Part shown: positions 56,514 through 64,000 of the stretch, piece after piece | Layout: the number at the start of each line of letters is the position of its first letter | How positions within the stretch are numbered: position 1 is the stretch's first letter | From: Stomorhina lunata | Taxonomy: Eukaryota > Arthropoda > Insecta > Diptera > Rhiniidae | Length of the DNA: 64,000 nucleotides | NCBI GenBank assembly: GCA_933228675.1 | Contig: OW121740.1 | Location: forward strand, 125,625,630-125,689,629 | Reading direction: 5' to 3' | Translations under genes and position numbers: made by a program | Notes under the pieces: generated by a model | Seen by the model: only the letters and a program-made list of their open reading frames with translations | Databases searched by the model: none | Told to the model about the DNA's origin: nothing

Positions 56514-57801
56514 ATGGGTGTTTTTTTTAGAGGTATAGAACTTCGAATTGAAATAAAACACAAGAAAATCGTTTTAATGTCCATCAATTTGGCTTTATTG
56601 GAAGGATAATTTTATGCCATTAATGTTTAAATATGATTTCGGGCATGTGGCCGCTGCGGCTGACTCGAATAAAGCCAATTCTACAGGTCCAATTTTCAAC
56701 TACTTTTTCGAGCATATGGGGTCGTATGTTGGCAATAACGAAACGAATGTTGGCTTCCAAGTCCCCTAACGTTTCTGGTTTGTTGGCGTAGACGAGCGAC
56801 TTCACATATCCCCAAAGAAAATAATCCAGTGGTGTCAAATCGCACGATCTTGGTGGCCAATTGACAGGTCCATTCCGCGAAATTATGCTCTCATCGAATG
56901 TTTCCTTCAATAAATCAATTGTAACGTGAGCTGTGTGGCATGTAGCGCCGTCTTGTTGGAACCACAACTCATCCACATTCATGCCATCCAATTGGGGAAC
57001 AAAATAGTCGGTTATCATGGCTCTATACCGGTCTCCATTTAAGCATTATTTCGAAAGAAGTATGGCCCAATGACTCCACCAGCCCATAGAGCACACCAAA
57101 CAGTCAGTTTTTGTGGATGTAATGGCGTCTCAAGGGTCTCATGTGGATTCTCTTCACTCCAAATGCGGCAATTTTGCTTGTTGACGTAGCCATTCAACCA
57201 AAAATGAGCCTCATCACTGAACAAAATTTTGCGATGAAAATCAGCATCGAGATCAATCTCATTTTCGGCCCATACACCAAAATCACGACGCATTGCATGA
57301 TCTCGCGGCTTTAATTCTTGCACAAGCTGGATCTTGTAAGGTCGCAAGCCAAGATCTTTGCGCAAAATCTTCCATAAAGTTGATGGAAAAAGCTCCAATT
57401 GCTGTGCACGGTGGCGAATCGATTCATTCGGGTCCTCTTCAACACTTTGCTCTACAGCGGCAATTGTTTCTTCGGTGCGCACTATTTGACGTTGCTGCGG
57501 ATGCGTATTATCACATAGAGTAAACGTAGTGCGAAAACGATCCATGGTTAACCGAATTAATTGCTCTGATGGACGATTATGTCGACCATAAAATGGACGG
57601 AGCATGCGGTAAACTTCGCGAACTGAACCATTATTTTCGAAATAAATTTGCACGATTTGCAAGCGTTGTTCTTTTGTCAACCTGTTCATGATGAAATGGC
57701 AAACCAAACTAAATATTAATCACTTGACAGCTGACAAAATGGCCGCCAGTTAAAAAAGTGATGCCAACTTAAAGTTCTATACCTCAATAAAAAACACCCG
57801 A
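56514..57801 (-). mobile_element. Mariner 4, complete 1288-bp element
   Basis: The left end begins ATGGGTGTTTTTTTTAGAGG and the reverse complement of the right end begins TCGGGTGTTTTTTATTGAGG; both continue into TATAGAACTT. TA flanks the left end (56512-56513); the right flank reads AA, so one duplicated TA is mutated. The layout is the same as mariner 2. Confidence 0.9.
56620..57689 (-). pseudogene. Tc1/mariner transposase, DD41D, nearly intact (mariner 4)
   Basis: Cut-and-paste transposase on the minus strand, the best preserved in the window. The likely start is MNRLTKEQRLQIVQIYFENN at 57689. The paired DNA-binding region follows, with a REVYRMLRPFYGRHNRPSEQ segment, a linker, and SIRHRAQQLELFPSTLWKIL. 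The catalytic motifs are all present: LFSDEAHFWLNGYVNKQN (first Asp, about 57215), WFQQDGATCHTA (second) and CDLTPLDYFLWGY (third), with 41 residues between second and third. VWCALWAGGVIGPYFF is intact. One lesion is seen: a short deletion with frameshift at about 57019-57038, between FFRNNA and NGDRYRAMITDYF. The total is about 350 residues, normal for a mariner. It ends at 56620. Inactive as written, but probably the most recent mariner here. Confidence 0.92.
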
Positions 57802-59076
57802 AACATACATACAATACAATATACTATAATGTATAATCCTACATGAAATTCGAAAACCTAAAGTTTAAATAAATGCATATAATGGGGACACTTGTTAATG
57901 CATAAACAGGGTCTGGACGATTTAAAGCGAATGTTCTAAAAAACTTTTTACTTAGTCTTGCTTTGTTTGATACAAATATAATATTTCGATTTAGAAACTA
58001 AACCTCCTTTAGGACTATTTAATTTATTTTTATTGTTTCCCTTGAAACTCTTTAAAAATCATTCAATATATTTCTAGGATATTATCAAAAGAATGTCTTA
58101 CTTATAATAATTGAAACAATATTTGCATATTTCTACATTCGATTCTGTATAAATATATATATTTTTTTTTGAATCACTTGAGCTTGAACTTGGGCGTAAA
58201 TTTCCTTTTTTGTGCAATAGATTGAGTCATTATGCAACAACAGATAAATTTATAGACAATTGCCAGACATGTTTTTGTTTCGATATATAGAAATGCATAT
58301 TCTATATGTCTATATTTACATACACACAAATGTATTTAGGTATGTATGTATAAGTATCTTTTAGGATGCATTTGCAAGGATGAAATTTGCAATAACAGAC
58401 AGATAAAATGTTTTCATTTTTATTTTGTTTATTTTTAGTAGTGATGTTGTTGTTGCTGTTCTTGTTTTTTGCTATTGTTTTGTTTATTCGAAAATCCCAA
58501 CTCTCTATATGTCTAAGTGCTTTTATCATGGTATATATAAAGTAACCCAGCAAACAAATACAAAGGCTAATGTTCACTTTTTATAACCTGAAAGTTATGC
58601 AATTATTAGTTTCTATTAAAATAATAAATTACCACAACATCCTCTCTCCATCTGCGGTAAACCTACAGAAGTAACACGCCGTCGATAAAAAATAAATAAA
58701 ATTGGCTCCAGAAAACAAAGCTAAAACAATGCGTCTTAATAATAACAATTACAATGTCGAATAATATAAAGCTTGATCTCCCCTTTTCACCATCTGTCGC
58801 CTCCCTACTATTCCCTTTCTAAAGAATGTTACCCAATTCGTATATATACACTATATATAATTGTGTAGGCAGTATTTGCCTAAGTGTTACTTCTATTAAA
58901 TAAAAGAACCTCTTTACTAATATTTTCCCAACTGCAAGCTTTCATATACAAACAAGAGGTTCGTAAGATTTCTGATTCTTTTTGAAGCACTTCTTAAAAA
59001 AGCTTTCTTAAAATCATATTTACCTTATAGAGCTTATGAAGACCAAAAATCAAATAAAAATCTTTTTACTAATATT
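57802..59076. other. Unassigned A+T-rich DNA
   Basis: No gene seen; the 91-codon frame at 58302-58577 is low complexity. Confidence 0.4.
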
Positions 59077-59141
59077 CCCAGCAAAACTTTGGTAATGGCA
59101 AGTACTCTGATAACTGGTTACCTTGCAACGACTACAACATA

Positions 59142-59466
59142 TATATATATATATAATTCCCCGACAACATTCCAATTGGAACAAGGGGTACTTCTCTCAG
59201 ATAATGAGCTGCATCCGATTCTATTTTTAGACTCATTGAAAGGGACCTACGTTTTAACGCCGACTCCGAACGGCAAATGCATTAGTTAGAGAAGTTTTAC
59301 ATAGCCTAATACTCAATAACCAGTGGCTAGCTGAGTTATGAGGTGAACCGCCGCCTTATTGAAAATTTATTTTTTTCAAGTGGGTCTGACCGGGAATCGA
59401 ACTTGGGACCTCTGTATGCTAGGCGGATGACTAACCTGCTATACCACGGCGGTTCAACAACATACC
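59142..59466 (-). mobile_element. tRNA-derived SINE, full-length 325-bp copy
   Basis: Flanked by an 11-bp target duplication ACTACAACATA (59131-59141 and 59467-59477); the other CCCAG copies show the empty site. On the minus strand the head reads GAACCGCCGTGGTATAGCAG and AAGTTCGATTCCCGG (A and B box regions), with a CTAGCAT anticodon-like loop (AGC). It ends TTGGAATGTTGTCGGGGAAT then TATATA repeats, so the 3' tail is (TA)n. Confidence 0.9.
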
Positions 59467-60358
59467 ACTACAACATACCATCCGAATATATAATAAGTTA
59501 TTACAGAAGTACTTATTTGTAATTAAGATGGTAATTTAAACTGAATGGCCCCGGTTCAAATCCCACCAATTGCAACAATTTTTTTTAGTTTTTTTTTTTA
59601 TTAAAAGAGTCTTTTTAAATGATTTTTGAATTTTAAGAACTTAAATATTATCTTCTGTAAAAAAAAATTTGTAAAACTAACTCACGTTAATGAAAAAATA
59701 CCATCATGAGTCAATTTTGATTATGTAGGGGATGTTGAATACCAAACACGATTCTAATTGGTCTTAACTTGGTAAGCCCAACTTATCTGGGTCATCCTTT
59801 ATCTCAACTGTGGACACACACCTCCTCATGGTATCACCCGGGGAGCTAGTTTAACACCCATTAATATTGTGAGTTAACATGTTCCGAGAGTTGTCCCATA
59901 AGATCGATAAAAATGGGTTAGGATTACGGGCTAGTAACCCTCTCTTGAAAAAAAAATGCAATGAAGAGGATAAAATTAGAATTGAAATGTCCCACTAGCT
60001 AAGTAGAGGAACATTTTTTAAAGCTTGGCCTATAAAATTGGAGAATATTCGCACAAGATCGAAATCCATGGAATTCTAAATATGCTCGGACTTTGACCTT
60101 AACAGGTTGTAATATTTAAGTAAGTAAGAGTCAATCTTATGTAAAAACTTATACAAAAAAGAAGATTTAAATTGTTTAAGTTTTAAAATAATTTTAAAAA
60201 GTTTTAAAATAATTACAAAAAATCGTATAAATATATTTTTCCAAAAATTACAACAAAGCAAAAAAAAGCAGGGGAAAACAAAGTTATTTTCACATGATTT
60301 TGGATCTAAAAATAAAAATTGTTTTTATTAATTATAAGCTGCTAAGTTTTCAACATAT

Positions 60359-60427
60359 GAAGTAGCTCAGTGGAAGAGTCTCCGCCTAGCAGTCGTAGGG
60401 TTCTGGGTTCGAGCTCCCATGGGGTCA
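60359..60427 (+). other. tRNA-like module in CCCAG element copy B
   Basis: AGTAGCTCAGTGGAAGAG is a good A box region and TGGGTTCGAGCTCCC a good B box region, with CTAGCAG between them (AGC at the anticodon place, tRNA-Ala-like). The acceptor stem is not closed and the unit recurs in every copy, so it is tRNA-derived and not called as a tRNA gene. Confidence 0.65.
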
Positions 60428-60676
60428 TATAAAAAATTTTGTATTTCGTTTAAAAATATATGTTTTTAATAAAACAACAACAAAAAAGTTGTTGCTGTTG
60501 TTGTTGTTGCTTTCAAATTGCTTACCCAAGTCATTACTTTTCTGCAATTGGTAAGTACTTGCCTCCAATGACATCCCCATGTTAATGTAATGACTTAAAC
60601 AGCGAATGAGTAAGTAGTTCGTGTTCAATAGTTTAACTGTTTAACTCATTATTTGGTAATGAAAAGTTTTGCTGGG

Positions 60677-60805
60677 ATTTTTTTATAAATTATAAACATT
60701 AAAAAAAGCTTTCTAGCTTATTTGCAATATACAGCTTTGCTGATGGATACTCACATTTCGTCTAGACGACCAAAACCTAAGAAAACAGATTCAAGTGAAA
60801 AGTTC
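60677..60805. other. Short spacer between inverted CCCAG elements
   Basis: 129 bases of A+T-rich DNA between copies B and C; nothing else recognised. Confidence 0.6.
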
Positions 60806-62078
60806 CCCAGTAAAACTTTTCATTACCAAATAATGAGTTAAACAGTTAAACTATTGAACACGAACTACTTACTCATTCGCTGTTTAAGTCATTACATTAA
60901 CATGGGGATGTCATTGGAGGCAAGTACTTACCAATTGCAGAAAAGTAATGACTTGGGTAAGCAATTTGAAAGCAACAACAGCAACAACTTTTTTGTTGTT
61001 GTTTTATTAAAAACATATATTTTTAAACGAAATACAAAATTTTTTTTATGATCCCATGGGGGCTCGAACCCAGACCCTCCGACTGCTAGGCAGAGACTCT
61101 TCCACTGAGCTACTTCATATGTTGAAAACTTAGCAGCTTATAATTAATATAAACAATTTTTATTTTTAGATCCAAAATCATGTGAAAATAACTTTGTTTT
61201 TCCCTGCTTTTTTGCTTTGTTGTAATTTTTGGAAAAATATTTTTATACGATTTTTTGTAATTATTTTAAAACTTAAACAATTTAAATCTTCTTTTTTGTA
61301 TAAGTTTTTACATAAGATTGACTCTTACTTACTTAAATGTTACAACCTGTTAAGGTCAAAGTCGAGCATATTTTAGAATTCCATGGATTTCGATCTTGTG
61401 CGAATATTCTCCAATTTTATAGGCCAAGCTTTGAAAAATGTTCCTCTACTTGGTCTTTCTATCTATTCGAAGTTTCCTCCTATAATATTAGGTAGTGGGA
61501 CATTTCAATTCTAATTTTATCCTCTTCATTGTATTTTTTTTTTCAAGAGAGGGTTACTAGCCCGTAATCCTAACCCATTTTTATCGATCTTATGGGACAA
61601 CTCTCGGAACATGTTAACTCACAATATTAATGGGTGTTAAACTATCTCTCCGGGTGATACCATGAGGAGGTGTGTGTCCACAGTAGAGATGAAGGATGAC
61701 CCAGATAAGTTGGGGTTACCAAGTCAAGACCAATTAGAATCGTGTTTGGTATTCAACATCCCCTACATAATCAAAATTGACTCATGATGGTATTTTTTCA
61801 TTAACGTGAGTTAGTTTTACAAATTTGTTTTACAGAAGATAATATTTAAGTTCTTAAAATTCAAAAATCATTTAAAAAGACTCTTTTAATAAAAAAAAAA
61901 AACTAAAAAAAATTGTTGCCCTTGGTGGGTTTTGAACCGGGGCCATTCAGTTTAAATTACCATCTTAATTACAAATAAGTACTTCTGTAATAACTTATTA
62001 TTTATTCGGATGGTATGTTGTAGTCGTTACAAGGTAACCAGTTATCAGAGTACTTGCCATTACCAAAGTTTTGCTGGG
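60806..62078 (+). mobile_element. CCCAG element, copy C (1273 bp)
   Basis: Starts CCCAGTAAAACTTTTC and ends (in reverse) CCCAGCAAAACTTTGG. It carries the 65-codon frame at 60854-61051, a shorter CAA/CAG run than copies A and B, and the tRNA-like module in antisense at about 61050-61122. With copy B it forms a large inverted repeat. No clear target duplication is visible. Confidence 0.85.
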
Positions 62079-62858
62079 TCTCTTTAGCAAGATCTCGTTT
62101 GATTCATTAAAGCAAAGGTCATATGAAAGCTTTCGAAAAAAAATCTTCTTAAGAATAAAAGACTTACGAAATTTTACATAAATAAAGTTCATTTAGATAA
62201 TATTTTTGTTAAAAGCTTAGAAAAAGCTTTATAGAAAACTACTAGATAGATATGTATTATTTATACAAAACATGGAAGCTTATCCCTCGAAGACTAATAT
62301 ATTGAAGTATTTTTAATTAATACTGAGTTTTGTTTGAGCAATTCAGAAAACGGGTTTCATTTCAATATTTTTAGTTGAGAATTGCCCCCAATTAAAGTCA
62401 AAAGTTTATTATTAGTTAAGCTTTTCTATTAAAAAAACATTTTTATTTTTATAGAAACAGTAAAAGCTTTATACAAAAAATTACATTTTTAAAGAAATAT
62501 ATGAAAAATTTTGAATAGCTTTTGGTAAAATCTTCAGCAAATAAAGTTTAGAGCTGATAAAAGCTTTTCCAAAAAAATGTACATTTTTCTAGGTAAAGTT
62601 TTATTATAGAAAGCTATTTCCTATTCACTCTGAGTGAAACAAGAACATTTTTTGCAGTAAAGCTTTTTAATATCAAAATATTTTGTTATAAAACACTACT
62701 TCTGATGAAAGCTTTCTAGCTTATATTTATAGAGTTGCGTTTATAGAATAAGGAATGGTTATACATTTTACTATGAAGAATTAACTTTCATTTGAAAGAA
62801 TTTAGAAAAAGTTTTGATCACAAGCTTTTATCTAATAGATCTAGATTAATATTTTCTT
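62079..62858. other. A+T-rich DNA with AAAGCTTT motifs
   Basis: No gene. AAAGCTTT-like motifs recur irregularly, as at 45-48 kb. Confidence 0.4.
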
Positions 62859-62897
62859 GAGGCCCTATGCTCCACAGGGAGTCAAGGATAACAGAAG
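62859..62897 (+). mobile_element. 39-bp LINE 3' tail insertion with 11-bp target duplication
   Basis: GAGGCCCTATGCTCCACAGG then GAGTCAAGGATAACAGAAG, the last 39 bases of the LINE family, lies between perfect copies of AATATTTTCTT (62848-62858 and 62898-62908). This is an extremely 5'-truncated but otherwise complete retrotransposition product. Confidence 0.93.
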
Positions 62898-62908
62898 AAT
62901 ATTTTCTT

Positions 62909-64000
62909 TTGGTTTTGAAATAAATATATTTTACAGGAAACGACTTTAAATGAAAGCTCTTTCAAAATGCTTTTCTTTTTTAAAATTTTCTATGGATAAG
63001 TTCTTCATATTTTATAGCGCTTTCAGCTTTTAATATAAAATATTCCGATTAAAGTTCATATAGAAAAGTATTCAAGTTTTTCTTTCTTAACAGCATTAAG
63101 CTAATTAGTTTTTAAATAGATGTTTTTCTTTACCGAGATGTTGTCATTGAAAGCTTTTGTATAGATATCCGCTTTAAAAATTTTCATTGCAAGCTTTTGT
63201 TGTTCTTGAGTAATATTTCCCTTTGAATTTAATTTTAAAAGAAATCTTTATTAAAGATAACGGCTTTAAGTGAAAGCTCTTTAAAAACGACTTTTTATAC
63301 AAAAATTTTGGCATATTAGCTATACAATGAAACGTTTACTCTAAAACTAATCTGATTAATGTTTATATTCTAATTAAAATCCATTGAAAAGTGTTCAGTA
63401 ACAAGTTTTTTTTACAAAAACTTTAAGCTAGATAGGTTCTAAACGGGTTCTTTTCTTTACAGAGATATTCTGAATTAACAATTTTGGATAGATAACCACT
63501 TTCAATAAAGCTTTTATGTATGTATATGAAGCTTAAAACTAAGCCCCACAAAAGCTTTTTTATATAAGAGTTCTTAAGAAAAATCATCAAATTTTAATGC
63601 TGACATTTTTCTTAGAAAAAACTTTTTAGGACAAAAGCTTTTGTTATTCAACCCAAAATGTCTGCTGGGCAATAACACTTTTGTATTGAAAACACAAGAC
63701 TTGTTGTATCAATTTATGTGTGTAAAGTGAAATGTTTGAAAAAGAGCTTGTAGCTAAAAATTCAATTAATTGCCTTCTGAAACAGTTGCTTAATTCAACA
63801 CTTCTGCACTTTCTCACATGCACTTGCATAAGAAATCATGGCAATTACGGATACATATGAGTATAAGTATATTTGTAGAAAAAAAATCTTTTATTTGTAG
63901 AGAAATCTACATATTCTGCAAATATCGATGAACAATGGGGGGAAAAGAAAGATTTTGGAAATAATGGGTATTTAAATTTTTAGCTTTCTATAAACAAAAT
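62909..64000. other. Unassigned A+T-rich DNA to window end
   Basis: No gene or further mobile element recognised; scattered AAAGCTTTT motifs continue to about 63640. Confidence 0.4.

Larger units (their letters stand above)
59077..60676 (-). mobile_element. CCCAG element, copy B, with nested SINE
   Basis: Inverted copy of the element at 19455-20766: CCCAGCAAAACTTTGG at 59077 and, in reverse from 60676, CCCAGCAAAACTTTTC. It is lengthened by a SINE at 59142-59466. It has the same 67-codon frame (60425-60628 minus), the CAA/CAG run and the tRNA-like module at 60359-60427 (plus strand here). Confidence 0.85.

Noticed and set aside
57293..57523. 76-codon plus-strand frame
   Set aside because: It lies antisense within the clear mariner 4 transposase.

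Overview
This window looks like A+T-rich intergenic or heterochromatic DNA from an insect, most likely a dipteran fly. The evidence is the mix of elements: several Tc1/mariner transposase remnants with DD41D spacing, an APE-type non-LTR retrotransposon (LINE) family, a tRNA-derived SINE, hAT-like and piggyBac-like MITEs, and long minisatellites. I see no convincing host gene, true tRNA, rRNA or CRISPR. The species cannot be fixed by eye.

Layout. 1-5 kb: a direct pair of palindrome-rich repeats; a broken mariner (1.7-3.3 kb) split by an 872-bp hAT-type fold-back MITE; a 132-bp tandem repeat; and a repeat here called R. 6.8-11.7 kb: a second R copy split by a complete 1279-bp mariner, then a long decayed LINE with endonuclease and reverse transcriptase. 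13.4-14.5 kb: an element bounded by 19-bp inverted repeats. 15.4-17.6 kb: a LINE tail, repeat X and a third mariner. 17.8-22 kb: two TTAA-flanked MITEs, one element with CCCAG termini and one long interspersed repeat.

22.4-36.9 kb is dominated by tandem arrays: two 31-bp minisatellites (22.4-24.4 and 25.3-27.1 kb) and three arrays of a 12-bp unit (28.8-30.3, 32.2-33.2 and 34.2-36.9 kb, the last inverted). The long open frames in the 12-bp arrays follow from a period divisible by three and are not called as genes. 38-42 kb holds a SINE split by a 5'-truncated LINE with a 12-bp target duplication, an RNase H-bearing LINE remnant and more R repeats. 43.1-44.9 kb is a third 31-bp minisatellite, followed by kilobases rich in AAAGCTTT. 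48.1-49.0 kb carries six copies of a GTGACGGACG motif. 51.7-53.7 kb has a 99-bp MITE, repeat X, a SINE and a LINE fragment. 54-55.7 kb has unidentified coding-like remnants. 56.5-57.8 kb is the best-preserved mariner. 59.1-62.1 kb is a large inverted pair of CCCAG elements, one carrying a SINE.

Most distinctive: the three 31-bp arrays share unit length, a palindromic unit and a CTATA-centred core. Several insertions can be dated relative to each other from target duplications and, for one mariner, from an unoccupied R copy inside this same window. Protein-coding content is entirely of transposon origin except for the unidentified remnants at 54-55.7 kb.
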